Assembly (NCBI RefSeq): GCF_022370835.2
Contig: NZ_CP092365.1
Span: 2,542,001 to 2,606,000, forward strand
Origin: Mycolicibacillus parakoreensis
GTDB taxonomy: Bacteria; Actinomycetota; Actinomycetes; Mycobacteriales; Mycobacteriaceae
Direction of reading: 5' to 3'
Length of the DNA stretch: 64,000 bases
Shown here: positions 1 to 9,444 of the stretch, one piece after another
How the letters are laid out: each line of letters opens with the position of its first letter
Position numbering within the stretch: the first letter of the stretch is position 1
Notes under the pieces: model-generated
Told to the model about the DNA's origin: nothing
What the model saw: the letters and a program-made list of their open reading frames with translations, nothing else
The model's database searches: none
Program-made: the position numbers and the translations under genes

Positions 1-1178
1 ACGATGGTGCCGATGCCGATGCCGCCGACGGTGATCGGCACCACCAGGTCGGGGAAGTAGGGAATGCCGGCGTGCAGGGTGGAGCCGTACAGCATGGCGC
101 CGAGCACCAGGATGCCGCCGACGATCACCAGAACCCGGGGCGCGAAGAACCGCACCAGCTGCGACGAGGCGCCCAGCCCGATGCCCATGCCGATGACGAA
201 CGGGATGAAGCCGATCCCGGCACGCAGCGCCGAATAGCCCAGGATGTCCTGCACGTACAGGCCGATCAGCACGGTCAGCGTGAACAGCACCCCGCCGGCC
301 AGGAAGATCGCCAGGAAGGTCGCCAGCCTGTTGCGGTCGTAGAACAGCTCGAACGGCACCACCGGGTTCTCGGCGCGGCGTTCGGCGAGGATGAACGCCA
401 GCCCGCAGGCGGCGGCCGCCGCACCGGAGGCCAGCGTGATCGGCGAGAGCCACCCGCTGGCCGGCCCCTGGGTGAACGCGAACACCGCGGCGGTGCAGCC
501 CATGGTGGCCAGCAGCGCGCCGCTGGCGTCGAGTTTCATCCGTTCGCGCACGGTCTCCCGCAGCGCCTTGCGGGCCAGGTAGATCATCAGCAGCCCGATC
601 GGCACGTTGACCAGAAACGCCAGCCGCCACGACACCTCGGTCAACGCCCCGCCAACCACCAGGCCCATCACCGACCCGATCGCGGTCATCGCGCCGAACA
701 CCGCGGTCGCGCTGTTGCGCGCCGGCCCCTTGGCGAAGGTGGTGGCGATCAACGCCAACCCGGTCGGCGAGGCGATCGCCGAACCGACCCCCTGCAGCAG
801 CCGGGCGATCACCAGCGTGGGCGCGTCCCAGGCCACCCCGCACAGCACCGAGGCGATCGTGAACAGCGACACCCCGACGATGAAGGTGCGTTTGCGTCCG
901 ATGGTGTCGCCCAGGCGCCCACCGAGGAGCATCAACCCCCCGAAGGTGAGCACGTAGGCGGTGATCACCCAGCTGCGGCCGGCGTCCGAGAGGCCGAGGT
1001 CGTCTTGGATCCGCGGCAGCGCGACGATCGCGACGGTGCTGTCCATGGTGGCCATCAACTGCATCCCGCCGATGGCGATGACCGCGGCGACAAACCGGTA
1101 GGAAGGCAGCCACGCCGGGTAGAACCTGCTCAGATCATTCACTGAAGTTACCCGCTCTGCATCTTTGAGAGCCGTCAT
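1..1178 (-). CDS. efpA: EfpA-type drug efflux transporter (3' end outside window)
   Basis: Major facilitator superfamily efflux pump of the 14-helix DHA2 group, acting in the inner membrane. Reading from the ATG at 1178, the protein begins MTALKDAERV and soon shows GGMQLMATMDSTVAIVALP, then GRLGDTIGRKR, the loop motif of MFS antiporters. This N-terminal pattern closely matches my memory of mycobacterial EfpA (about 530 residues). About 392 codons are present; the rest lies left of base 1. It follows cysG by 33 bp on the same strand but has its own likely promoter. Family and identity are well supported; substrates cannot be read from sequence. Confidence 0.93.
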   Translation of the reverse strand, partial: MTALKDAERVTSVNDLSRFYPAWLPSYRFVAAVIAIGGMQLMATMDSTVAIVALPRIQDDLGLSDAGRSWVITAYVLTFGGLMLLGGRLGDTIGRKRTFIVGVSLFTIASVLCGVAWDAPTLVIARLLQGVGSAIASPTGLALIATTFAKGPARNSATAVFGAMTAIGSVMGLVVGGALTEVSWRLAFLVNVPIGLLMIYLARKALRETVRERMKLDASGALLATMGCTAAVFAFTQGPASGWLSPITLASGAAAAACGLAFILAERRAENPVVPFELFYDRNRLATFLAIFLAGGVLFTLTVLIGLYVQDILGYSALRAGIGFIPFVIGMGIGLGASSQLVRFFAPRVLVIVGGILVLGAMLYGSTLHAGIPYFPDLVVPITVGGIGIGTI

Positions 1179-1186
1179 AGCGGGCT

Positions 1187-1215
1187 ACCCTACAGTAATA
1201 TTAAGAAGAGTTTAA
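1187..1215 (-). promoter_or_regulatory. Likely leaderless promoter of efpA
   Basis: On the minus strand TTAAAC (1215-1210) and TAGGGT (1192-1187) are separated by 17 bp, a good fit to a housekeeping -35/-10 pair (TANNNT -10). Only 8 bases lie between the -10 and the ATG at 1178, so the transcript would start at or next to the start codon with no Shine-Dalgarno sequence. The -35 box covers the cysG stop codon (1214-1212). Confidence 0.5.
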
Positions 1216-2408
1216 GCGCCCAAGCCGGCGACCGGGCCGATCACGATGATCGCGGGAGGCCGAATGCCCTCGGCGCGGATCTTCTCCGGCGCGTCGGCCA
1301 GTGATGCCCGCAACAGATACTGCGCGGCGGTGGTGCCGTGCTGCACCACCAGCACCGGTGTCTGCGCAGGTCGGCCGCCTTGGAGCAGGACGTCGCAGAA
1401 CTGTTCGATGCGCTCGACGGCCATCAGCAACACGATCGTGCCGCCCATGGCGGCCAATGCGTCCCAATTCACTAACGATTCGGGGTGCCCGGGCGCGACG
1501 TGGCCGCTGACGACGACGAACTCGTGGTTGAGCCCCCGATGGGTCACCGGCACCCCGGCCAGCGCCGGCACGGCGATGGCGCTGGTCACCCCGGGCACGA
1601 CGGTGACCGGAACCCCCGCCGCGGTGCAGGCCTGCACCTCTTCGTAACCCCGGGCGAACACGAACGGGTCCCCGCCCTTGAGCCGGACCACGAACCGGCC
1701 GGCGCGGGCGTGTTCGATGAGCAGCGCGTTGATGGCCTCCTGCGCCATCGCCCGCCCGTAGGGGATCTTGGCGGCGTCGATGACCTCGACGTGCGGCGGG
1801 AGCTCGCCGAGCAGTTGCGGCGGGGCGAGCCGGTCGGCGATCACCACGTCGGCCTGGGCGAGCAACCGGCGTCCCCGCACCGTGATCAGCTCCGGGTCGC
1901 CGGGCCCGGCGCCGACCAGCGCCACCCCGCCGGGCACCGCGTCGGCGCTGGGGGCGCTGACCGCCCCGGTCTGCAGGGCCTCGGCGATCGCCGAGCGGAT
2001 CGTCGCCGACCGGCGGTGCTGACCGCCGGCGAGCACCCCGACGGTCAGCCCGGCGTGGTCGAGGGTGGCCGGGGTGACCGCGCTGCCCTCCACCGCGATG
2101 TCGGCGCGGACGCAGAAGATGCGGCGACGGTCGGCCTCGGCGACGACCGCGGCGTTGACCTGCGGGTCGCTGGTGGCGGCCAGCACGTACCAGGCCCCGT
2201 CGAGGTCGCCGTCGCGGTAATTGCGCAGCACCAGGGTGATGCCGGGCATGGCCTCCACCGCCGGGGTGGCGCTGCGGGTGACGACGTGGACGTCGGCGCC
2301 GCTGCCGACCAGCAGCCCGAGCCGGCGTTGGGCGACGCTGCCGCCGCCGACCACGACGACCTTGCGTCCGGTCAGCCGCAGCCCGACGAGGTAGGGGTTC
2401 TGGCTCAC
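1212..2408 (-). CDS. cysG: Siroheme synthase CysG: precorrin-2 dehydrogenase / uroporphyrinogen-III C-methyltransferase
   Basis: Two-domain tetrapyrrole enzyme of 398 residues. The N-terminal ~150 residues form a Rossmann precorrin-2 dehydrogenase (VVVGGGSVAQRRL). The C-terminal ~240 residues are an SAM-dependent uroporphyrinogen-III methyltransferase, starting ALVGAGPGDPELITVRG and holding LKGGDPFVFARG. The dehydrogenase half is shorter than in E. coli CysG (457 residues), as I recall for the mycobacterial form (~405). The GTG start overlaps the cobB stop by 4 bp (GTGA), indicating translational coupling. It provides precorrin-2 for siroheme or cobalamin next to cobB and cobO. Confidence 0.93.
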   Translation of the reverse strand: MSQNPYLVGLRLTGRKVVVVGGGSVAQRRLGLLVGSGADVHVVTRSATPAVEAMPGITLVLRNYRDGDLDGAWYVLAATSDPQVNAAVVAEADRRRIFCVRADIAVEGSAVTPATLDHAGLTVGVLAGGQHRRSATIRSAIAEALQTGAVSAPSADAVPGGVALVGAGPGDPELITVRGRRLLAQADVVIADRLAPPQLLGELPPHVEVIDAAKIPYGRAMAQEAINALLIEHARAGRFVVRLKGGDPFVFARGYEEVQACTAAGVPVTVVPGVTSAIAVPALAGVPVTHRGLNHEFVVVSGHVAPGHPESLVNWDALAAMGGTIVLLMAVERIEQFCDVLLQGGRPAQTPVLVVQHGTTAAQYLLRASLADAPEKIRAEGIRPPAIIVIGPVAGLGA

Positions 2409-3772
2409 CTGCTCAACCTATCGGCGTGGGCAACGAAGCGCGCCACCGCCTGCGGGTGTGCCGCCGGGTGGGTGTGCAGGTAGGCCGCGTGCAGACGCTC
2501 GCCGGCCGCCCCGTCGTGCACCACCGCCCCGCCCCCATCGCGATACATCCACGCGGGATTCGGCGTGTCGGCGAAAGTGATTGTGGTGCGGTGGAACTCG
2601 TGACCGACCACCCGTTCACCTGCGTGGTGGGACACCGAATCGGTGGCCGCGACCGCCTCTCGATAACCGAGCGTGAGGGTGTCGGTGAACCGCGCGGAGG
2701 CGTTGAGCACCCCGCACATCGGGGCGCCGTCGAGGTCGGCGGCCAGATACGTCAGCCCGGCGCACTCGGCGTGCACCGGCGCGCGGGCGGCCAGCGCCGC
2801 GACCTGGCGGCGCAGCACGGTGTTCGCGGTCAGCCCCGCGGCGTGCTCCTCGGGGAACCCGCCGGGCACCACCAGCGCCGCCGCACCCGGCGGCAGCGGG
2901 TCGACGAGCGGATCGAAGGTCGCGATGTCAGCACCCGCCGCGGCGAGCAGTTCGCGGTGTTCGGGGTAGCCGAAGCTGAACGCCGTCCCGGCGGCCAGTG
3001 CCACGGTGACCGGACGCGCGACCGGTGTGCCGATCACCGCCGCCGGGTCCCACGCCGGCGCACCGACCCGGAGGGCGGCGCGCGCCGCCAGGCCCGCCAC
3101 GTCGACGTGGTGGCACACCAGGTCGGTCATCGCGGCGACCGCCGCGTCGGCGGCGCGACCGTGTTCGGCGGCGGTGATCAGCCCGAGGTGCCGCGAGGGC
3201 ACCCGCAGTTGCGTCGCCCGCGGGATCGCCCCCCACACCGGCACCCCGGCCTGCTCGCAGGCGGCCCGCAGCACCTGTTCATGGCGCGCCGAGCCGACCC
3301 GGTTGAGGATCACCCCGGCCAGCCGGGTGGCGGGGTCGAAGGTGGTGAAGCCGTGCAACAGGGCCGCCAGACTCTGGCTCTGCCCGCGGGCGTCGACGAC
3401 GAGCACCACCGGGGCGCCGAGCAGCCCGGCCACCTGCGCGGTCGATCCCGCCGCCGGGCCGGGACGTCCCGGCTCGATGCGGCCGTCGAAGAGCCCCATC
3501 ACCCCTTCGACGACGGCGAGATCGGCTCCGGCGGCGCCGTGGCGGTACAGCGGCCCGATCATCTCCTCGCCGACCAGCACGGGATCCAGGTTGCGGCCGG
3601 GCCGCCCCCCGGCCAGACGGTGGTAGCCGGGGTCGATGAAATCCGGGCCCACCTTGAACGGGGCGACACGGTGCCCGGAGCGCCGCAGGGCCCCGATCAG
3701 GCCGGTGGCGACCGTGGTCTTTCCGCACCCGGAGGCGGGCGCGGCGACCACCAGTGCCGGTGGCGCGGTCAC
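2405..3772 (-). CDS. cobB: Cobyrinate / hydrogenobyrinate a,c-diamide synthase
   Basis: ATP- and glutamine-dependent amidation of the a and c acetate side chains in cobalamin synthesis; 455 residues, normal for the family. The N-terminal P-loop APASGCGKTTVATG binds ATP in the CbiA/dethiobiotin-synthetase-like domain. The C-terminal glutamine amidotransferase domain has its cysteine in HAECAGLTYLA. The GTG start at 3772 lies 7 bp after the cobO stop, and the stop overlaps the cysG start, so cobO-cobB-cysG is one transcription unit. CobB is the aerobic-pathway name used in mycobacteria. Confidence 0.93.
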   Translation of the reverse strand: MTAPPALVVAAPASGCGKTTVATGLIGALRRSGHRVAPFKVGPDFIDPGYHRLAGGRPGRNLDPVLVGEEMIGPLYRHGAAGADLAVVEGVMGLFDGRIEPGRPGPAAGSTAQVAGLLGAPVVLVVDARGQSQSLAALLHGFTTFDPATRLAGVILNRVGSARHEQVLRAACEQAGVPVWGAIPRATQLRVPSRHLGLITAAEHGRAADAAVAAMTDLVCHHVDVAGLAARAALRVGAPAWDPAAVIGTPVARPVTVALAAGTAFSFGYPEHRELLAAAGADIATFDPLVDPLPPGAAALVVPGGFPEEHAAGLTANTVLRRQVAALAARAPVHAECAGLTYLAADLDGAPMCGVLNASARFTDTLTLGYREAVAATDSVSHHAGERVVGHEFHRTTITFADTPNPAWMYRDGGGAVVHDGAAGERLHAAYLHTHPAAHPQAVARFVAHADRLSR

Positions 3773-3779
3773 CGGGAGC

Positions 3780-4394
3780 TCACCACTCGATACCCTTCTG
3801 GCCCTTGCGGCCGGCGTCCATGGGGTGTTTGACCTTGGTCATCTCGGTGACCAGGTCGGCGGCGTCCATCAACGGCTGCGGGGCGCGCCGGCCGGTGATC
3901 ACCACGTGCTGTTTGCCGGGCCGGGCGGTGAGCACCTCGACGACCTCGGCCACCTCGACCCAGCCCCAGCCGAGCGGATAGGTGAATTCGTCGAGGACGT
4001 AGAAGTCGTGCTGCTGGGCGGCGAGCCGGCGGGCCACCTCGGCCCAGCCGTCGGCGGCGGCCGCGGCATGGTCGGCCTCGGTGCCGGGTTTGCGCGACCA
4101 CGACCAGCCCGATCCCATCTTGTGCCACTCCACCGGCGCCCCGACCCCGTGCTCGTCGTGCAGGGCGGCGAGGCGGTGGAACACCGCCTCCTCGCCGACC
4201 TTCCATTTGGCGCTCTTGACGAACTGGAACACCGCGACGCGAAGCCCGGCGTTCCAGGCCCGTAGCGCCATCCCGAACGCGGCGGTCGACTTACCCTTGC
4301 CGTCGCCGGTGTGCACCGCGAACAGCGGGGCGTTGCGGCGGGCCTTGGTGCTCAGCCCGTCGTCGGGGACCTGCAGTGGCTGGCCCTGCGGCAT
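3780..4394 (-). CDS. cobO: Cob(I)yrinic acid a,c-diamide adenosyltransferase
   Basis: Transfers the adenosyl group from ATP to the cobalt of cob(I)yrinic acid diamide (CobA/CobO/BtuR family); 204 residues, full family length. The P-loop GDGKGKSTAAFG lies near residues 30-41, and DEFTYPLGWGWV marks the conserved second half. ATG start at 4394, 15 bp downstream of the chelatase gene. Its place between a chelatase and cobB supports a cobalamin role. Confidence 0.94.
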   Translation of the reverse strand: MPQGQPLQVPDDGLSTKARRNAPLFAVHTGDGKGKSTAAFGMALRAWNAGLRVAVFQFVKSAKWKVGEEAVFHRLAALHDEHGVGAPVEWHKMGSGWSWSRKPGTEADHAAAAADGWAEVARRLAAQQHDFYVLDEFTYPLGWGWVEVAEVVEVLTARPGKQHVVITGRRAPQPLMDAADLVTEMTKVKHPMDAGRKGQKGIEW

Positions 4395-4409
4395 GACATT
4401 CCTCTCCGG

Positions 4410-6302
4410 TCAGGCGGCGCTGCGCACGGCGCTGCTCAGGTGGTCGGCGCGCAGCTGGTCCAGGCGGATCATCGGCGCCCCGAGTTGGTTCGCCAGCTGC
4501 TGGGCCAACCCGAGACGCACATAGGCCGTCTCGCAGTCCACCACCACCGCGGCCGCGCCCTCGGCGACCAGGCGCGCGGCGGCGGTTCTGGTGCGCCCCA
4601 ACGGGTCCGCACCACCGGTGGCGCGTCCGTCGGTGAGCACGACCACCAGAGGACGGCGGTCGGGTTCGCGCACCCGCGAACGCGCAACCAGATCGCGGGC
4701 GCTCAGCAGTCCTTCGGCCAGCGGGGTTTTGCCGCCGGTGTCGAACCGGGTGAGCCGGCGGCTGGCGATATGCGCCGAGGAGGTCGGCGGCAACAGCAAC
4801 TGGGCCTGCCGGCCCCGGAAGGTGATCACCGCGACCTTGTCGCGCCGCTGGTAGGCGTCTCGCAGCAGCGACAGCGCCGCGCCGTTCACCGCGGCCATCC
4901 GGTCGCGGGCCGCCATCGACCCGGACGCGTCGACCAAGAAGATCACCAGGTTGCCTTCGCGGCCCTCGCGGGCGGCGCGGCGCACGTCGGTGGCGGCCAG
5001 GCGCAGCCGGCCCGGGCCGGTGGCGTGATCGGCGGCGGCCAGGACCGTGGCGAACAGATGCAGGCCGTGCCCGGTGCCGTCGGGGGCGGCGCCGACGGTC
5101 AGACCGGTGCTGTTGCGGGCCCGGGAGCGTCGCCCGGGCACTCCCTCGCCGACCCCGGGCACCCGCAGCGCACGGGTGCGAAACGGCTCCGACGGCGCCG
5201 AGGCGGGCCGCGGTGGTGTCTCGGGTTTCTCCGGCTGCTCACCTTGCCCCGGTGTCGGATCGGTGCCGGAATCCTCAGCCTGCCCGCCGCCGGGCGGGTC
5301 CGGATCGGGTTCGGGGTCGTCGCCTTCGGCGTCGGCGGCGGCCTGGTCGAGGGCGTCGTCGAGCGTCTCGGGGTCGATACCCGGGTCGTCGAACGGGTCG
5401 CGGCGACGTCGGTGGGGCAACGCCAGTTCGGCGGCGACCCGGATGTCGTCTTCGGTGACGGCTTCGCCGCCGCGCCAGGCGGCGTGGGCCACCGCCGTGC
5501 GGGCCACCACCAGGTCGGCGCGCATCCCGTCGACGTCGAAGGCCGCGCAGAGCGCGGCGATGCGGCGCAGCTCGGTGTCGGGCAGCTTCACCGCGTCGAC
5601 GCGCCCCCGCGCGGCGGCGATGCGTCGCGCCAGCTCCACGTCGTCGGCGGCGTAGCGTGCGGCGAACGCGGCGGGGTCGGCTTCATAAGCCATCCGCTGG
5701 CGCACCACCTCGGTGCGCACCTCCACATCGCGGGAGGCCTGCACGTCGACGGTGAGCCCGAACCGGTCCAGGAGTTGCGGACGCAGCTCACCCTCCTCGG
5801 GGTTCATCGTGCCGATGAGCACGAAGCGGGCCTCGTGGGAGTGGGAGATGCCGTCCCGTTCGACGTGGACTCGCCCCATCGCGGCGGCGTCGAGCAGCAC
5901 ATCGACGAGGTGGTCGTGCAGCAGGTTGACCTCGTCGACGTAGAGCACCCCGCCGTGGGCGCGGGCCAGCAGGCCCGGCTGGAAGGCGTGTTCACCGTCG
6001 GTGAGCACCTTCTGCAGATCCAGCGACCCGACCACCCGGTCCTCAGTGGCCCCGATCGGCAGCTCCACCAGCCGCGCGGCCGCGCCCGCGGTGCCGGGCA
6101 GCGCGGCCAGCAGGGCGGCCAGCCCGCGCACCGCGGTCGATTTGGCGGTGCCCTTCTCGCCGCGGATCAGCACACCGCCGATCTCGGGGCGCACCGCGCA
6201 CAGGATCAGCGCCAACCGGAGTTGGTCGTGACCGACGATCGCGGAGAACGGATACGGCTGCGGGCCCACCTGGGCGCCGGGGGTACCGGCGGTCACACTC
6301 AC
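4410..6302 (-). CDS. Magnesium/cobalt-chelatase-type AAA+ and VWA protein (Rv2850c-like)
   Basis: A 630-residue fusion of a ChlI-type AAA+ ATPase with a ChlD-type integrin-I (VWA) domain. The N-terminal half has Walker [10 protein letters not shown] and the Walker-B-like YVDEVNLL. An acidic, proline-rich linker (about residues 315-375) leads to the VWA domain with the MIDAS motif DASGSM. Annotated as magnesium chelatase in many genomes, but bacteriochlorophyll is not expected here; position just before cobO suggests metal insertion into a corrin, or a general AAA+/VWA chaperone role. The GTG start overlaps the mqo stop (GTGA). The large catalytic H/N-type subunit is not in the window. Confidence 0.88.
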   Translation of the reverse strand: MSVTAGTPGAQVGPQPYPFSAIVGHDQLRLALILCAVRPEIGGVLIRGEKGTAKSTAVRGLAALLAALPGTAGAAARLVELPIGATEDRVVGSLDLQKVLTDGEHAFQPGLLARAHGGVLYVDEVNLLHDHLVDVLLDAAAMGRVHVERDGISHSHEARFVLIGTMNPEEGELRPQLLDRFGLTVDVQASRDVEVRTEVVRQRMAYEADPAAFAARYAADDVELARRIAAARGRVDAVKLPDTELRRIAALCAAFDVDGMRADLVVARTAVAHAAWRGGEAVTEDDIRVAAELALPHRRRRDPFDDPGIDPETLDDALDQAAADAEGDDPEPDPDPPGGGQAEDSGTDPTPGQGEQPEKPETPPRPASAPSEPFRTRALRVPGVGEGVPGRRSRARNSTGLTVGAAPDGTGHGLHLFATVLAAADHATGPGRLRLAATDVRRAAREGREGNLVIFLVDASGSMAARDRMAAVNGAALSLLRDAYQRRDKVAVITFRGRQAQLLLPPTSSAHIASRRLTRFDTGGKTPLAEGLLSARDLVARSRVREPDRRPLVVVLTDGRATGGADPLGRTRTAAARLVAEGAAAVVVDCETAYVRLGLAQQLANQLGAPMIRLDQLRADHLSSAVRSAA

Positions 6303-7798
6303 TTGCTATCGGCCTGCAGTCCCAGCACCTTGGTGCCCCACGACCACACCTCGTCGAAGAGCTTCGGCTCCTCGGAGAGCTGGACGCCCAGCGACGGCAC
6401 CATCTCCTTGAGGGTCGGCAGCCACGACTGGTAACGGCCGGGGAAGCAGCGCTGCAGCACGTCGATCATCGCCGGCACCGCGGTCGAGGCCCCCGGGGAG
6501 GCGCCGAGCAGCCCGGCGATGCTGCCGTCGTCGTCGGCGAGCACGGTGGTCCCGAACTCCAGGACACCCTTGATCCCGTCGGGGCGGATCACCTGCACCC
6601 GCTGGCCGGCCTCGATGGTCTCCCAGTCCGAGTCGCGGGCGGTCGGGGCGAACTCGCGCAGCGCCTCCACCCGGTCGGCGTCGTTGAGCAGCAGCTGCCC
6701 GACGAGGTAGTTGACCAGGCTGAGCTCGCTGACCCCGATGCTGGCCATCTGGATCAGGTTGTTCGGCTTCACCGATTTGGGCAGGTCACTGAAGTGGCCC
6801 TGCTTCAGAAACTTCGGCGTCCAGCCGGCGAACGGGCCGAACAGCAGGAATTCCTTGCCGGCGATCACCCGGGTGTCCAGGTGCGGCGCCGACATCGGCG
6901 GGGCCCCCAGCGGGGGGAAGCCGTAGACCTTCGCCTGGTGGGCGGCGGCCAGCTCCGGGTTGCCGGTGCGCAGGAACTTGCCGCCGACCGGGAACCCGGC
7001 GAACCCCTTGGCGGCCTTGATGCCGGCCTTCTGCAGCAGCGGCAGCGCCTGCCCGCCGGCGCCGACGAAGACGAACTTGGCGTTCAGGGTGCGCCTGGTG
7101 CCGGTGCGGCGGTTGCGGATCTTCACCTGCCAACTGCCGTCGGACTGGCGGGTCAGGTTGCGCACCTCGTGGCCGAAGAGCGCGGTGGCGCCGTCGCTCA
7201 CCGCGTGGGCGGTGAGCTGGCGAGACAACGACCCGAAGTCCACGTCGGTGCCGTCGGTGGTCCAGTTGAGCGCCACCGGCTCGGACATGTCCCGCCCGGC
7301 GGCCATCAGCGGCAGCCGGCGGGCGAATTCGTCGGCGTCGTCGATGAATTCGGTGCCGGCGAACAGCGGGTTGGCCGACAGGGCCTGCTGACGGCGGCGC
7401 AGGTAGTCGACCTGCTCGGCCCCGTGCACGAAGCTGACGTGCGGAATCGGGTTGAGAAAGCCCCGCACGTCGGTGAGGATGCCGTTCTCCACCGCATACG
7501 ACCAGAACTGGCGGGTGACCTGGAACTGCTCGTTGACTTTCACCGCCTTGGTGATGTCGATCGAGCCGTCCGGCTGCTCGGGGGTGTAGTTGAGTTCACA
7601 CAGCGCCGAGTGGCCGGTGCCGGCGTTGTTCCACGGGTCGCTGCTCTCGGCGGCCGCACCGTCGAGCCGTTCGATCAGCGTGATCGACCAGTCCGGCTGC
7701 AGCCGGCGCAGCAACACGCCCAGCGTGGCGCTCATGATTCCCGCACCGACCAGCACGACATCGGTCTTGTCGGTTCGGGCTGCCTTCGAGTCTGACAC
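6299..7798 (-). CDS. mqo: Malate:quinone oxidoreductase
   Basis: FAD-dependent, membrane-associated oxidation of malate to oxaloacetate with electrons passed to quinone. 499 residues, the usual length. N-terminal FAD-binding motif [20 protein letters not shown], then [20 protein letters not shown], characteristic of Mqo; the C-terminal part contains [15 protein letters not shown]. The GTG start at 7798 has AAGGAC a few bases upstream. First gene of the leftward series that continues into the chelatase and cob genes. In M. tuberculosis I recall extra genes between mqo and mtr (a PE_PGRS and a small gene); here they are missing. Confidence 0.95.
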   Translation of the reverse strand: MSDSKAARTDKTDVVLVGAGIMSATLGVLLRRLQPDWSITLIERLDGAAAESSDPWNNAGTGHSALCELNYTPEQPDGSIDITKAVKVNEQFQVTRQFWSYAVENGILTDVRGFLNPIPHVSFVHGAEQVDYLRRRQQALSANPLFAGTEFIDDADEFARRLPLMAAGRDMSEPVALNWTTDGTDVDFGSLSRQLTAHAVSDGATALFGHEVRNLTRQSDGSWQVKIRNRRTGTRRTLNAKFVFVGAGGQALPLLQKAGIKAAKGFAGFPVGGKFLRTGNPELAAAHQAKVYGFPPLGAPPMSAPHLDTRVIAGKEFLLFGPFAGWTPKFLKQGHFSDLPKSVKPNNLIQMASIGVSELSLVNYLVGQLLLNDADRVEALREFAPTARDSDWETIEAGQRVQVIRPDGIKGVLEFGTTVLADDDGSIAGLLGASPGASTAVPAMIDVLQRCFPGRYQSWLPTLKEMVPSLGVQLSEEPKLFDEVWSWGTKVLGLQADSK

Positions 7799-7903
7799 CA
7801 GTGTCCTTCGCGGTTGGGCGGTCGGGTACCGCTCTCAGATTATCCCGAGCACGTCGGGCCCACCCGCCCGACGGTGGTGTTGCGGGCTTAAGCTGACCCG
7901 GCG

Positions 7904-9286
7904 ATGGACACCTATGATCTCGCGATAATCGGAACCGGGTCGGGGAACTCGATTCTCGACGACCGCTACGCCGGCCACCGGGTGGCGATCTGCGAGCAGG
8001 GCACCTTCGGGGGCACCTGCCTCAACGTCGGCTGCATCCCCACCAAGATGTTCGTCTACGCCGCCGAGGTGGCCAACACGGTGCGCAACGCCGCCCGCTA
8101 CGGGGTCGACGCGCACATCGACGCGGTGCGTTGGCCCGACATCGTCTCCCGGGTGTTCGGCCGGATCGATCCGATCGCGTCCGGCGGCGAGGACTACCGG
8201 CGCAGCGCACCGAACGTCGACGTCTACGACCGTCCCACCCGCTTCGCCGGCCCCGACGACGGCGAGGGCTACCTGCTGCGCACCGACGAGGGCGCGCAGT
8301 TCCGCGCCGCGCAGGTGGTGATCGCCGCCGGGGCGCGCGCCGTGGTGCCCCCGGAGATCGCCGAGAGCGGGGTGAGCTTCCACACCAGCGACACCATCAT
8401 GCGCATCGCCGAGCTGCCCCGGCATCTGGTGATCATCGGCGGCGGGTTCGTCGCCGCCGAGTTCGCCCACATCTTCTCCGCGCTGGGGGTACGGGTGACG
8501 CTGGTGATCCGCAGCGGGGCGATGCTGCGCCATCTCGACGACACCCTGGTCGAGGCGTTCACCCGGATCGCGGCCCAGCAGTGGGAGGTGCACACCCATC
8601 GCACGGTGGTCACCGCCCGCGACACCGACGGCGGGGTGGCGTTGACGCTCGACGACGGGTCGGTGCTGGAGGCCGACCTGCTGCTGGTGGCCACCGGCCG
8701 CGCCCCCAACGGCGACCGGCTGGACGCCGAGCGGGCCGGGATCGCCGTCGGCGACGACGGGCGCGTGGTCGTCGACGAGCACCAGCGCACCACCGCACGC
8801 GGGGTCTTCGCCCTCGGTGATGTGTCCTCGCCGTATGAGCTCAAACACGTCGCCAACCACGAGTCCCGGGTGGTCGCCGACAACCTGCTCTACGACTGGG
8901 ACGACACCGCGGCGATGACCGCCACCGATCACCGTTTCGTGCCCGCGGCGGTCTTCACCCACCCCCAGATCGCCAGCGTCGGGTTGACCGAGAACCAGGC
9001 CCGCGCGCAGGGGTTCACCCTGTCGGTGAAGATCCAGGACTACGGCGACGTCGCCTATGGCTGGGCGATGGAGGACACCACCGGGATCGTGAAGCTGGTC
9101 GCCGAGCGCGGCACCGGCCGGCTGCTCGGCGCGCACCTGCTCGGCCATGAGGCGTCGTCGCTGATCCAGCCGCTGATCCAGGCGATGAGTTTCGGGTTGA
9201 CCGCCCACGAGATGGCCCGCGGCCAGTACTGGATCCACCCCGCGCTCCCCGAGGTGATCGAGAACGCGCTGCTCGGCCTGACGTGA
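7904..9286 (+). CDS. mtr: Mycothione reductase
   Basis: NADPH-dependent flavoenzyme that reduces mycothiol disulfide; cytoplasmic, 460 residues. FAD-binding N-terminus LAIIGTGSGNS, redox-active cysteines C39 and C44 in GGTCLNVGCIPTK, NAD(P)H motif VIIGGGFVAAEFAHI, second FAD motif GVFALGDVSS, and the C-terminal HPALPEVIENALL with the catalytic histidine. The shortened dinucleotide segment (GSGNSI) is typical of mycothione reductase rather than lipoamide dehydrogenase. Divergent from mqo across 105 bp. No clear Shine-Dalgarno before the ATG. Confidence 0.95.
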   Translation: MDTYDLAIIGTGSGNSILDDRYAGHRVAICEQGTFGGTCLNVGCIPTKMFVYAAEVANTVRNAARYGVDAHIDAVRWPDIVSRVFGRIDPIASGGEDYRRSAPNVDVYDRPTRFAGPDDGEGYLLRTDEGAQFRAAQVVIAAGARAVVPPEIAESGVSFHTSDTIMRIAELPRHLVIIGGGFVAAEFAHIFSALGVRVTLVIRSGAMLRHLDDTLVEAFTRIAAQQWEVHTHRTVVTARDTDGGVALTLDDGSVLEADLLLVATGRAPNGDRLDAERAGIAVGDDGRVVVDEHQRTTARGVFALGDVSSPYELKHVANHESRVVADNLLYDWDDTAAMTATDHRFVPAAVFTHPQIASVGLTENQARAQGFTLSVKIQDYGDVAYGWAMEDTTGIVKLVAERGTGRLLGAHLLGHEASSLIQPLIQAMSFGLTAHEMARGQYWIHPALPEVIENALLGLT

Positions 9287-9422
9287 GCGATCCGCCCCGG
9301 TCGGCAACCGGCGCACGCCGAATCACCACGGCCATCCCATAAGACGCTTCTGTCACTGTTTCCCCTTGCGCCACTGTGGATCTGCCCTGCGGATCGCTCC
9401 CCCCGATGTCGGCCGCCGGCGC

Positions 9423-9444
9423 TATAATTCGAACATGTATTCGA
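9423..9444 (+). promoter_or_regulatory. LexA (SOS) box overlapping -10 box and start codon of the HNH gene
   Basis: TATAAT at 9423-9428 is a perfect -10 hexamer and lies 6 bases before the ATG at 9435, so the mRNA should be leaderless. TCGAAC (9429-9434), ATGT (9435-9438) and ATTCGA (9439-9444) match the mycobacterial LexA box TCGAAC-N4-GTTCGA at 11 of 12 positions, with the start codon inside the spacer. LexA bound here would block the promoter directly. 13E12-family genes are known SOS targets in M. tuberculosis. Confidence 0.75.

Noticed and set aside
72..1145. Plus-strand 357-codon frame
   Set aside because: Antisense to efpA; the minus strand carries clear MFS motifs.
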